64,000 bases of DNA. Origin: Hydrogenophaga sp. GTDB lineage: Bacteria > Pseudomonadota > Gammaproteobacteria > Burkholderiales > Burkholderiaceae_C. The notes beneath the pieces are model-generated. The model was given only the letters and a program-made list of their open reading frames with translations, was not told where the DNA came from and did no database searches. This document shows, piece after piece, positions 1 through 7,918 of the stretch. The translations under genes and the position numbers were made by a program. Each line of letters opens with the position of its first letter. The first letter of the stretch is position 1. The DNA lies in contig NZ_JAUSOO010000105.1 in NCBI RefSeq assembly GCF_030656115.1, positions 1 through 64,000 on the forward strand, read 5' to 3'.

Positions 1-788
1 GCACTTCATGCAGCAGTGGTTCAGCCTGTCGGACCCGGCCATGAAAGAAGCCTTTTTCGACACACCGCTGTACCGCGAATTTGCCCAGTTGAGCGCCTTT
101 GCTCGCCTGCCTGATGAGAGCACCATTCTTCGGTTCCGTCACAGGCTGGAGAAACACAAACTGGCCGACCAGATCCTGAGCACCGTCAATGAACTGCTGG
201 AGCGGCGCGGCTTGCTGCTCAAAGTGGGCACCGCCGTGGATGCCACCCTCATCCCAGCACCCAGCTCCACCAAGAACAAGACACGAGCGAGAGACCCCCG
301 AGATGCATTCGAGCCAAAAGGGCAACGAATGGCACTTTGGCATGAAGGCCCACATTGGCGTGGATGCCGATTCAGGCCTGGTGCACACCGTGCGAGGCAC
401 CTCGGGCAATGTCGCCGATGTCACCGAGGGCAACCGTTTGCTGCACGGACAGGAGACAGACGTGTTCGGTGACGCAGGCTACCAAGGCGCAGACAAGCGA
501 CCGGATGCCAAGGCCAGCCACCAATGGCATGTGGCCATGCGCCCAGGCAAGCGCAAGAAATTGGACAAAGAGAACAACCCGGCCGATGCGCTGATCGACC
601 AAGTCGAGAAGATCAAGGCCGGTATTCGCGCCAAGGTGGAGCACCCGTTTCGGGTGATCAAGCGTCAGTTCGGATTTGCGAAGGTGCGCTACCGGGGGCT
701 GAAGAAGAACACCTTGCAGCTCAAGACGCTGTTTGCGCTGTCCAATCTGTGGATGGTTCGTCACAAATTGATGGGCGCTCAGGCATGA
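1..788 (+). mobile_element. Right part of an IS5-family insertion sequence
   Basis: The transposase reading frame is already open at the window edge, so the left end of the element lies outside. I could not identify the right terminal inverted repeat with confidence. It should lie in the 789-1050 stretch, before the glycosyltransferase gene. The element sits at the edge of a polysaccharide locus. Confidence 0.75.
2..788 (+). pseudogene. IS5-family transposase, 5'-truncated by the window and frameshifted
   Basis: This is a DDE transposase. The N-terminal part (HFMQQWFSLSDPAM, then RLPDESTILRFRHRLE) and the C-terminal part (FGMKAHIGVDADSG, FGDAGYQG, then VEHPFRVIKRQFGF and the final NLWMVRHKLM) are typical IS5-group blocks, but they lie in two different frames. 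The shift falls at the C5 run around 295-299. Removing one C restores the expected ARDPEMH sequence. Reading begins before the ATG at 8 because the His-Phe codons at 2-7 belong to the family's HFMQQWF block. No slippery motif is seen, so I read it as an inactive copy rather than programmed frameshifting. A sequencing error in the homopolymer is the alternative. Confidence 0.85.
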
Positions 789-1073
789 GTGCGCCTGAAA
801 GCCTGCAGAGGCTTCGCCAAAACGGGTCAAAAGCCCGCAAGCGGCCCCAAATGGGGCCAATCGAGTGTGAATTCAGGCTCGAACTGGGTCAGATCGAACG
901 AAATATCACGAAGCGAAAAACCGGCAGGTGCGTATCACGCTTGGTGGTGGGTTTTTCTGAGCATCCTTAGATTTTTGAACGATGTTGTTTTCTGTGGTTT
1001 ACAGGTTAGTGGCCGTTTTGATTCAGGAAATCCAGTGAACTCGCAAGGTGGCAGCATGACGCTGGAGCGAGGC
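789..1073. other. Intergenic stretch between transposase and glycosyltransferase
   Basis: No gene is recognisable here. The first part probably contains the right end of the IS element. The second part (about 955-1050) is more AT-rich and probably carries the promoter and leader of the glycosyltransferase. A TTGAAC at 975-980 is a weak -35 candidate without a convincing -10. Confidence 0.4.
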
Positions 1074-1976
1074 ATGAAAGTTCACGCCATTGTGGTGACG
1101 TTCAACCCCGAGAGGGATGTGTTGCGGCATGAGTTAGAGCTGCTAGCGCCACAGGTCAGCAAAATCTGGCTAGTAGACAACGCTTCGTCTCAATCTTTGG
1201 GTTCTTGGGTGGATGGTCTGGGTTTGCATGACAAGCTTCAATGGATCCAGATGCTGGGCAACCTGGGTCTGGGAGCTGCACAAAATGCTGGCATGGAACT
1301 GGCCCGGGCAGCAGGCGCAAGCCATGTGTTGCTCCTCGACCAAGACAGCCAGCCCTCGCCCGACATGGTGGACCGTTTGTTGGCCGCGTCCACCCAACTG
1401 CAGGCCGCAGGTGTGCCGGTTGCGGCTTTGGCGCCTGTATATGCCGATTCCGCCACAGGGCCTGCATCTGGTTTTGTGCGCCTGGGTTTGCTTGACTTTA
1501 AAAAACAAACGGTATTACCAGGCCAGGATGTAGTCGAGGCTGACTTTGTCATTTCCTCGGGCTCTTTGATTCCGGTAAACATGCTCGATGTTATTGGCCT
1601 AATGGATGAGAGTTTATTCATTGACCATGTAGATACCGAGTGGTGTATGCGTGCGCAATCCAAGGGCTACAAGTTGTTTGGCGTTTCTGCGGCGCGCATG
1701 GTTCATACGCTGGGCGACAAGCGCACTCGCATCTGGTTTTTACGCTGGCGCAATGTGCCGTACCACTCGCCTTTTCGTTATTACTACATATTTAGAAACG
1801 GCTTGCTTTTGCAGCGACGGCCTTACATTCCGACCAAGTGGCGGATTGGGGAAGCTTTCCGTGCAATAAGAATGCTAGTTTTTTATAGCATTTGGGGCGC
1901 AGGGCGCTTCGCTCGGCTGAAGATGATGATATTAGGGATAATTGATGGTATACGCGGAATTTCGGGTCGACTTTAA
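1074..1976 (+). CDS. Glycosyltransferase family 2, rhamnosyltransferase-like
   Basis: GT-A fold glycosyltransferase that probably adds a deoxyhexose such as rhamnose to a lipid-linked surface polysaccharide on the cytoplasmic face. The start MKVHAIVVTFNPE is the usual N-terminus of the RfbF-like group. It is followed by VDNAS (nucleotide-sugar site), LLLDQDSQPSPD (DXD-type metal site) and, near residue 175, IDHVDTEWCMRAQSKG, a hallmark of rhamnosyltransferases. About 300 residues, normal length. I chose ATG 1074 (GGAG six bases upstream). ATG 1056, with AGGTGG upstream, is a possible start six codons earlier. The frame stays open further upstream, but that part has no homology-like content. 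The sugar is inferred from family resemblance only. Confidence 0.85.
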   Translation: MKVHAIVVTFNPERDVLRHELELLAPQVSKIWLVDNASSQSLGSWVDGLGLHDKLQWIQMLGNLGLGAAQNAGMELARAAGASHVLLLDQDSQPSPDMVDRLLAASTQLQAAGVPVAALAPVYADSATGPASGFVRLGLLDFKKQTVLPGQDVVEADFVISSGSLIPVNMLDVIGLMDESLFIDHVDTEWCMRAQSKGYKLFGVSAARMVHTLGDKRTRIWFLRWRNVPYHSPFRYYYIFRNGLLLQRRPYIPTKWRIGEAFRAIRMLVFYSIWGAGRFARLKMMILGIIDGIRGISGRL

Positions 1977-1992
1977 AGCGTTCAATTCCAAT

Positions 1993-2925
1993 TTAGATTT
2001 GGCCAAAAAAAGCTGCGATTAACAGAGACAGGTTGGAAAATTTTGTTTGACGCCTGATAGCACTTTTCTTCAAAATTACCACCCTTTGTATTGAATACTT
2101 ACCCAGCCGAATAGCCAACATCCTATCGATTGTTAATACAGCTGACTTATCAACAAATTGAAGAATATCTTGGAGTGCGTTCAAATTAATGGTGAGTCTT
2201 TTTTGGTAACGCCCAAAAATAGATTGCTTGTAGCCAATTATTAGCGATCGCAGTCCCGCATTAGAACCCAGCACGTTGTCTCTGTGCTGCCGGTAAAATT
2301 GATTAGGCATGCTATCAAACCACACTTGCCCTCCAGTCGCAGTAGTAACAAGGTAGGCAGTCCAGTCGTGCCACACACTGTGTTCCGGAGCCACTTTCTT
2401 CAACACCAAGAGTACTGAGCTGCTCATGACCATGGTGTTTCCGCTAGCAATGTTTTGCACCAATGCGTTCCCAAAACTGGGGGGACGCTTGATACTGGGA
2501 CTAAGGCCGATGGGTTTAAGCTTCTCATTGACAAACTGGGTGCGACCGCAATACAGGCGCACAGGCTTGTCGATGTTATTGGCATGCCAAGCTACGGCCC
2601 GTTCCAATTTGTCTTCAAACCACACATCATCTTGATCACAAAAAGCAAACAGATCAGAAGGATCTTTGACCTGAGCATGTTGTATGAGGTGAAAGAAATT
2701 GCGCGTGGATGAACCTTGGCAGGGACCGGTCAACACAGTTACCTGTTGGCCAACTTGCTCGGCAAATTGAGCGACGATGTCGAGCGTGTTGTCGGTTGAG
2801 CCGTCATCGCTCACGGTAAGCGTCCAATTTGCGTGCGACTGGCGGGCTATGGAGTTTAACTGCTCAGCCAAAAAGCGACCGCCGTTATAGGTGGCAAGCA
2901 GTATGTGGACGATCGGTTGGGGCAT
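1993..2925 (-). CDS. Glycosyltransferase family 2
   Basis: A 310-residue GT-A glycosyltransferase. It starts MPQPIVHILLATYNGGRFLAEQ and has VSDDGSTDNT (residues about 38-47) and AFCDQDDVW (about 95-103). The DQDDVW block is typical of enzymes that extend O-antigen or capsule repeat units. The gene is convergent with the preceding glycosyltransferase (16 bases between stops) and divergent from the next (34 bases between starts), so it is not in one operon with either. It is visibly richer in A+T than the rest of the window, as polysaccharide genes often are. Donor and acceptor cannot be read from the sequence. Confidence 0.85.
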   Translation of the reverse strand: MPQPIVHILLATYNGGRFLAEQLNSIARQSHANWTLTVSDDGSTDNTLDIVAQFAEQVGQQVTVLTGPCQGSSTRNFFHLIQHAQVKDPSDLFAFCDQDDVWFEDKLERAVAWHANNIDKPVRLYCGRTQFVNEKLKPIGLSPSIKRPPSFGNALVQNIASGNTMVMSSSVLLVLKKVAPEHSVWHDWTAYLVTTATGGQVWFDSMPNQFYRQHRDNVLGSNAGLRSLIIGYKQSIFGRYQKRLTINLNALQDILQFVDKSAVLTIDRMLAIRLGKYSIQRVVILKKSAIRRQTKFSNLSLLIAAFFGQI

Positions 2926-2959
2926 AAAATAATTCGGTTAGTTTTCTACAGGGGTTTGC

Positions 2960-3880
2960 GTGCCTTCTTTTTTTTCGGTTTGTGTTGTAGTGCCTACGCG
3001 CAACCCTGGGGTGCGGTGGATTCAGTGGCTGGAAGCGTTGTGGATTCAACAGCCCGCTGTACCCAGTTTGGTGGTGGACTCCTGCTCCGACGACGGTACA
3101 AACTTTACCAGCATGCCCGCTGGCTCGCGCAGTATTCAAATACCTGTTGCCACGTTCAACCACGGTGGCACCCGAAACCTCTCGCTTCAACGTCTGCCGA
3201 CAGCCACCGACGTGGTGGTATTCATGACGCAAGACGCTCTGCTGGCCGATGTAACCGCGCTGCAAAAGCTGGTGTCGGCGTTTGACGACCCCACGGTAGC
3301 CTGTGCGTTTGGGCGGCAACTGCCCCATGCAGATGCCTCTGCGCTGGCCGCACACGCCCGGCTGTTCAACTACCCTGAGGCGTCGCGGGTGGTCAGCCTC
3401 GCTGACAAAGATCGATTGGGGTTGAAGACCTGTTTCATGTCCAATTCGTTTGCGGCCTACCGTGTGACAGACCTGCTCGCGGTAGGCGGGTTTCCTTCGA
3501 ATGTTATTTTGGGTGAGGACATGGCGGTTGCTGCGCGCTTGCTGCTCGCAGGCAAGCGGGTTGCCTACCAGGCTGGGGCCTGCGCCTACCACTCTCACAA
3601 CTACACGCCCCTTGAGGACTTTCGCCGTTACTTCGACACCGGGGTTTTTCATGCCCGGGAACAATGGCTTTTGGATGCGTTTGGTGGTGCCAGTGGTGAA
3701 GGGCTGCGCTTCGTCAAGTCGGAACTGCGGTATCTGCTGAAGAATGCTCCCTGGCTGATTCCGAGCGCTTTGCTGCGCACGGTGCTGAAGCTGCTGGGCT
3801 ACCGGCTGGGCCGGGCTGAGGTCAGGCTACCATTGGCACTTAAAAGGCGACTCAGCATGTTTAGGGGATTTTGGGGCTGA
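2960..3880 (+). CDS. Glycosyltransferase family 2, rhamnosyltransferase-like
   Basis: A 306-residue GT-A enzyme. VCVVVPTRNPG at the N-terminus, VDSCSDDGT (about 38-46) and FNHGGTRNLS (about 62-71) are the signature of a rhamnosyltransferase subgroup. GEDMAVAARLLLAGKRVAY and YHSHNYTP near residues 185-215 complete the catalytic domain. It probably acts in surface polysaccharide assembly, just upstream of the priming transferase. The short gap to the following WbaP gene (38 bases to its GTG) suggests cotranscription. Confidence 0.85.
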   Translation: MPSFFSVCVVVPTRNPGVRWIQWLEALWIQQPAVPSLVVDSCSDDGTNFTSMPAGSRSIQIPVATFNHGGTRNLSLQRLPTATDVVVFMTQDALLADVTALQKLVSAFDDPTVACAFGRQLPHADASALAAHARLFNYPEASRVVSLADKDRLGLKTCFMSNSFAAYRVTDLLAVGGFPSNVILGEDMAVAARLLLAGKRVAYQAGACAYHSHNYTPLEDFRRYFDTGVFHAREQWLLDAFGGASGEGLRFVKSELRYLLKNAPWLIPSALLRTVLKLLGYRLGRAEVRLPLALKRRLSMFRGFWG

Positions 3881-3918
3881 CGAATCCAATCAAAAATACC
3901 GTATTCAGGGTGGATAGA

Positions 3919-5412
3919 GTGAATAAAGATAAAACATCGGCAACGTTACTTGACCGGTGGTTGGAGTTTCCACAGTCCGTGTTGTCAGTTCGACTAACGA
4001 AGCTGGCACTGCTGCTTTCCGATGCGTCGGCACTTGTACTCAGTGGTTTGCTGGCTACGTCTCTGTCCATGGCGTTTGATCCCAGTGCACCTGCCAACTA
4101 CGCTGAATGGATGGCGACACAATCGCTGCCGCGTTACTTGGGCTGGGTGCTGGTTGTCGTAGTGGGTTTGGTGCTGTTCTTGGGACGGTACCAGCATTAC
4201 AGCGAGCGCAAGCCTTTTTGGCGAGAGTTGGGGGAGGTGTTTCACAACATCTTCTGGCTGGCGGTGCTCGACATGGCGCTGATGTCCATGGCGCGGTGGA
4301 ACGCGTCGCGATTGTGGTGGCTTTTGGTGTGGCTGCTCGCGATGGCGCTGGTTCCGCTGATGCGCTCAGCGGTCATCCGGTTGCTGCTTCGGCTGAACTT
4401 GTGGCAGCGTCCCACCGTACTCATTGGCGCAGGGCCCAACGCCGTTGAGGCTTTGTTGGCTCTGCGCAGTGAGCCCTTGATGGGTTTTGAAGTAGTGGGC
4501 TGTTTGGCGGTGCATTCTGACGAGTCCGCCACTGCCGTTGACGACGCAGATTTACCTCCTTTGCTGACAAAAGAACAGTTACAACGCCTCAGCTTGCACG
4601 CAGGATTGCAAGTAGTCATTGCACTGGAGCACCACGAGTCCGTCGAACGCGAAAAATGGATGCGTCAGTTGGCCCAATGGAAGGTGCAGGACGTGAGCGT
4701 GATTCCGGCTTTGCGCGGTATTCCGTTGTACGGGACCGATATTTCTTACTTTTTCTCGCATGAGGTTGCACTACTCAGCGTCAGCAACAACCTGCGACAT
4801 TGGCCCGCACGGCTTTCAAAGCGCGCGTTTGACATCGTGGCTTCTTTGGTGTTGTTGGTGCTGCTGTCTACCCTGATGCTTTACTTCGTTTGGCGCATCC
4901 GCCAAGACGGGGGACCCGCTATTTTTTCGCACCAACGGGTGGGGCGCAACGGGAAAATGTTTCCCTGCTACAAATTCCGGTCCATGGTGGTTAACGCCCA
5001 AGAACAACTGAAGCTATTGCTGGCTGCGAATCCCCAACTCCGCGCTCAATGGGAGCAAGACCACAAGCTCAAGAATGACCCTCGCATCAGCGCTGTGGGA
5101 CGTTACTTGCGTGAAACGAGTCTGGATGAGCTGCCCCAGTTGTTTAATGTATTGAGAGGAGAGATGAGCTTGGTGGGACCGCGCCCGATCGTCACGGCTG
5201 AGCTTGAAAGATACGGAGAAGACGTCGAGTACTTTTTGATGGTTCGCCCGGGCATTACCGGGCTTTGGCAGGTGAGCGGCCGCAACGACGTGGGCTACGA
5301 CACCCGCGTGTACCTGGACACTTGGTACGTGAAGAACTGGTCGCTCTGGTACGACATTGCGATTTTGTGCAAAACGGTTCGTGTGGTGTTTAAGCGCGAC
5401 GGCGCTTACTAA
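3919..5412 (+). CDS. wbaP: Undecaprenyl-phosphate sugar-1-phosphate transferase, WbaP type
   Basis: Integral membrane polyisoprenyl-phosphate hexose-1-phosphate transferase. It loads the first sugar (galactose or glucose phosphate) on undecaprenyl phosphate to start a surface polysaccharide. The N-terminal half has several hydrophobic segments and a Rossmann-like CoA-binding-type domain ([15 protein letters not shown]). The C-terminal half is the bacterial sugar transferase domain: [16 protein letters not shown] membrane re-entrant helix, [41 protein letters not shown], and [15 protein letters not shown] use GTG 3919, preceded by AGGGTGG with a five-base spacer, giving 497 residues. A TTG at 3871 overlapping the previous stop is possible but weaker. 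Glucose versus galactose cannot be told by eye. Confidence 0.85.
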   Translation: MNKDKTSATLLDRWLEFPQSVLSVRLTKLALLLSDASALVLSGLLATSLSMAFDPSAPANYAEWMATQSLPRYLGWVLVVVVGLVLFLGRYQHYSERKPFWRELGEVFHNIFWLAVLDMALMSMARWNASRLWWLLVWLLAMALVPLMRSAVIRLLLRLNLWQRPTVLIGAGPNAVEALLALRSEPLMGFEVVGCLAVHSDESATAVDDADLPPLLTKEQLQRLSLHAGLQVVIALEHHESVEREKWMRQLAQWKVQDVSVIPALRGIPLYGTDISYFFSHEVALLSVSNNLRHWPARLSKRAFDIVASLVLLVLLSTLMLYFVWRIRQDGGPAIFSHQRVGRNGKMFPCYKFRSMVVNAQEQLKLLLAANPQLRAQWEQDHKLKNDPRISAVGRYLRETSLDELPQLFNVLRGEMSLVGPRPIVTAELERYGEDVEYFLMVRPGITGLWQVSGRNDVGYDTRVYLDTWYVKNWSLWYDIAILCKTVRVVFKRDGAY

Positions 5413-5473
5413 CACGCCGACAAACTCGCAGCGGGACTTGCACCCGCAGGAGTGCGCCCATGCTGGGCGCACC

Positions 5474-5500
5474 AAAAAAAAGCCACCTTGCGGTGGCTTT
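5474..5500. terminator. Rho-independent terminator, possibly bidirectional
   Basis: The stem AGCCACC (5481-5487) and GGTGGCT (5492-5498) enclose a four-base loop. A long A-tract on the left would serve as a U-tract on the minus strand. It lies 68 bases after the wbaP stop and could end both wbaP and any leftward read-through. Confidence 0.75.
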
Positions 5501-5635
5501 GTAAAGTCCTTAGGAGGACGTCGTTGGGAGACCAGTTTCAAACGTTTTTAACAACGTATCTTGTTTGCAGATCCAGTTTTGGTGATGTTGTGACAGCAAC
5601 AGTGCAGATTTTGCGCTGTCACATGCGTTTGAGCT

Positions 5636-5659
5636 ATCCCCTGTTTGGGGGATTTTTTA
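5636..5659 (+). terminator. Rho-independent terminator
   Basis: ATCCCC (5636-5641) pairs with GGGGAT (5648-5653), followed directly by a run of T. This is a classic plus-strand terminator, second in tandem after the one behind wbaP. Confidence 0.7.
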
Positions 5660-5672
5660 CCTATTTCTGATT

Positions 5673-5704
5673 AAAAAACCCAAACACAACGACCGGTGTC
5701 GTTG
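5673..5704 (-). terminator. Terminator of the leftward two-component operon
   Basis: CAACGAC (5687-5693) pairs with GTCGTTG (5698-5704) around a CGGT loop. On the minus strand the stem is followed shortly by a T6 run (AAAAAA at 5673-5678 on plus), as expected 60-90 bases after the kinase stop. Confidence 0.6.
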
Positions 5705-5766
5705 GGCTGACAAGCATGACAGAAGGCTGACGTCTGCGGCGTCGATCCACCGTGCACCGTCGGTGT

Positions 5767-7065
5767 TCAGAGCGGCAGTTCCACCACAAAACGGGCGCCG
5801 CCGCCGTCCCGGGCTTCGCAGCGAACGTGGCCACCGTGGCGTTGCGCGATGGTTTTGACCAGTGACAGGCCCAGACCCACACCGCCTTCGCGTTCGCTGG
5901 CGCCCGGCAGACGGTAAAACGGCTCAAAAATGCGCTCGCGCTGGTCGGGTGGCACACCCGGCCCACGGTCTTCGACGCAGATCAGCAGCACGCGTTGGAC
6001 TTCGTTGCCTGCGGGCTTTTTCCCCTGAGCCACCGGACCGGGCGTTTGCAGGGCCATGGTCAGGCGCACGTCGGGGGCGGCGCCGGCTTCGGGGGCGTGG
6101 GGCTGCGTGGGTTTGCCGTAACGGCGGGCGTTCTCCAGCAGGTTGCGCAGCAGCCGGCGCAGCAGCCGCGCATGCCCTTGCAAAAGCACGGGCGAGACGC
6201 CGGGGGCGATGTCGAGGTCGGCGCCGGTGCGGGCGCACTCTTCGGCGGCCAGCCCCACCAGGTCCACCTCTTCGGTCGGCCCCAGGGCCGAGGCGTCGTT
6301 GGCATCGCGGGCATCGAGGCGGCTGGCGAGCAAGATTTCGTCGATCAGCTGGTCCAGTTCTTCGATGCTGCGCGCCATTTCCTGGCGCTGCGGTGCGCTG
6401 GCGCTGTCGCGGCCCAACAGCTCCAGGCCCATGCGGATGCGGGCCAGCGGCGAGCGCAGTTCGTGCGAGGCGTTGGCCAGCAGCGCCTTGTGCGATTGCA
6501 GCAGGGTTTGCACGCGCTCGGCGGCGGCGTTGAAGCGGGTGGCCAGAAAGGCGATTTCGTCTTGCCCTTGCACCGGCAGGCGGGTGGACAGGTCGCCATT
6601 GCCCCAGCGCTCCACGCCTTTTTGCAGGGCTTCGAGCCGCTTGGTGAGGCGCCGCACGATGGGGTAGGCGCCCAGCGCCACCGCCAGTGCCACCAGCCCC
6701 AGCAACCACGCAAAACCCGGCGCCGACTGCAACCAGGCCTGGGTGCGGCGCGCGGGCAGCGGGCCACCGGGCGGGCGGTTGGCGCGGGGCAGTTGCACGT
6801 ACAACGTTTGCCCGTCTTTCATCGTGACCTGAAACTCAAGGCCTTCACCGGGCACGCGCACCGCGCGGGCAGGCGCCTGGCCGACGATGTCGCCCGCGCT
6901 GTTGCGCAGCACAATCTCGCGCTCGGCCCGGTTGGCGTTTTGTTCGCGCTCATGGTCCAGCGCCACCTGCCAGAGCCAGCCCACCACCAGGGTGAGCACG
7001 GCCACCGCCGCCACCACGGCGAGCCAGATGCGCAGGTAGAGTTTTTGGCCGATCAGGGAATCCAT
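5767..7065 (-). CDS. Sensor histidine kinase of an OmpR-type two-component system
   Basis: Inner-membrane sensor kinase of 432 residues. It has TM1 (about 12-34), a periplasmic loop of about 75 residues, TM2 (about 115-135), HAMP, then HisKA with SHELRSPLARIRMGLELLG carrying the phospho-acceptor His. The ATPase domain has NLLENARRYG (N box), EDRGPGVP (G1), FEPFYRLPG (F box) and GVGLGLSLVK (G2). The layout resembles RstB/CpxA-class kinases. It lies 49 bases downstream of its response regulator and is probably cotranscribed. The signal is unknown. Confidence 0.92.
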   Translation of the reverse strand: MDSLIGQKLYLRIWLAVVAAVAVLTLVVGWLWQVALDHEREQNANRAEREIVLRNSAGDIVGQAPARAVRVPGEGLEFQVTMKDGQTLYVQLPRANRPPGGPLPARRTQAWLQSAPGFAWLLGLVALAVALGAYPIVRRLTKRLEALQKGVERWGNGDLSTRLPVQGQDEIAFLATRFNAAAERVQTLLQSHKALLANASHELRSPLARIRMGLELLGRDSASAPQRQEMARSIEELDQLIDEILLASRLDARDANDASALGPTEEVDLVGLAAEECARTGADLDIAPGVSPVLLQGHARLLRRLLRNLLENARRYGKPTQPHAPEAGAAPDVRLTMALQTPGPVAQGKKPAGNEVQRVLLICVEDRGPGVPPDQRERIFEPFYRLPGASEREGGVGLGLSLVKTIAQRHGGHVRCEARDGGGARFVVELPL

Positions 7066-7114
7066 CGGAGTTCAGGCCGTGTGGCGACTCACGGCAAACA
7101 AAAGATAGGCGCCA

Positions 7115-7831
7115 TCAGTCTTGCTGCTTGGCAAACACGTAGCCCACGCCGCGCACGGTGAGGATGCGTTTGGGGTCTTTGCTGTCGACCTCAATAGCGT
7201 TGCGGATGCGGCCAATGTGCACGTCGATGGAGCGGTCAAACGCCTCCAGCTCGCGCCCGCGCACGGCTTCCATGATCTGGTCGCGCGTGAGCACGCGCCC
7301 GGCGCGCTCTGCCAGGGCCACCAGCAGGTCGAACTGGTACGAAGTAAGCTCGCAGGCCAAGCCGCTGACCTGCACGGTGCGGGCGTCGCGGTCGATGTCG
7401 AGCGAGCCAAAGCGCAGCACCGGCGTGCTGCGCGTGGTGTTGACCTGGCTGGGCTCGCCCCGGCGGCGCAGCACCGCGCGGATGCGCGCCAGCAGCTCGC
7501 GCGGCTCAAAGGGTTTGGGCAGGTAATCGTCGGCGCCCATTTCCAGGCCAATGATGCGGTCCATGGGGTCGCCCTTGGCGGTGAGCATGATGATGGGCAC
7601 GCGCGCCACATCGCCCGGCAAGGCACGGATGCGGCGGCACACCTCCAGCCCGTCCATGCCGGGCATCATCAGGTCCAGAATGACCAGCTCCGGCAGCACC
7701 AGCTGCAGGTGCTGCAGGCCTTGTTCGCCGTCGGGGGCGTGGGTCACATCAAACCCCGACTGGCCGAGGTAGTCCACCACCATCTGGGCCAGGCGGCCAT
7801 CGTCTTCAATCATCAGCAAAGGGGATGTCAT
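7115..7831 (-). CDS. OmpR/PhoB-family response regulator
   Basis: Cytoplasmic DNA-binding response regulator of 238 residues. The receiver domain has the acidic pair in LLMIEDDGR, the phospho-acceptor Asp in LVILDLMMPGMDG, Thr in IIMLTAKGD and Lys in DDYLPKPFEPREL. The winged-helix effector has ELTSYQFDLLVALAERAGRV, the recognition-helix stretch RSIDVHIGRIRNAIE and VRGVGYVF. I start at ATG 7831 (MTSPLLMIEDD) because the frame further upstream codes for an implausible leader. It is first in a two-gene leftward operon with the kinase. Confidence 0.93.
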   Translation of the reverse strand: MTSPLLMIEDDGRLAQMVVDYLGQSGFDVTHAPDGEQGLQHLQLVLPELVILDLMMPGMDGLEVCRRIRALPGDVARVPIIMLTAKGDPMDRIIGLEMGADDYLPKPFEPRELLARIRAVLRRRGEPSQVNTTRSTPVLRFGSLDIDRDARTVQVSGLACELTSYQFDLLVALAERAGRVLTRDQIMEAVRGRELEAFDRSIDVHIGRIRNAIEVDSKDPKRILTVRGVGYVFAKQQD

Positions 7832-7918
7832 GGGGTGCAGTCTAACGACGTCTGTGCAAACAAACGATGTTGTCGCCCCGGGGTGAAGTGGGCTTGTGGC
7901 TCGCGTAAAGTTGCGCAA

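Larger units (their letters stand above)
5413..5766. other. Gene-free junction with three terminator-like hairpins
   Basis: This lies between the convergent wbaP and histidine kinase genes. It holds the hairpin at 5481-5498, a second at 5636-5653 and a third at 5687-5704. I see no convincing coding sequence; short open frames here lack family-like content or good start sites. Confidence 0.6.

Noticed and set aside
295-300. Programmed frameshift in the IS5 transposase
   Set aside because: A C5 run without a known slippery heptamer or downstream structure; IS5-group transposases are normally single frame.
5995-7161. Plus-strand open frame over the histidine kinase
   Set aside because: Antisense shadow with biased composition and no domain content.
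7121-7918. Long N-terminal extension of the acyl-CoA synthetase frame
   Set aside because: It is the antisense of the response regulator; the enzyme's own homology begins after 7919.
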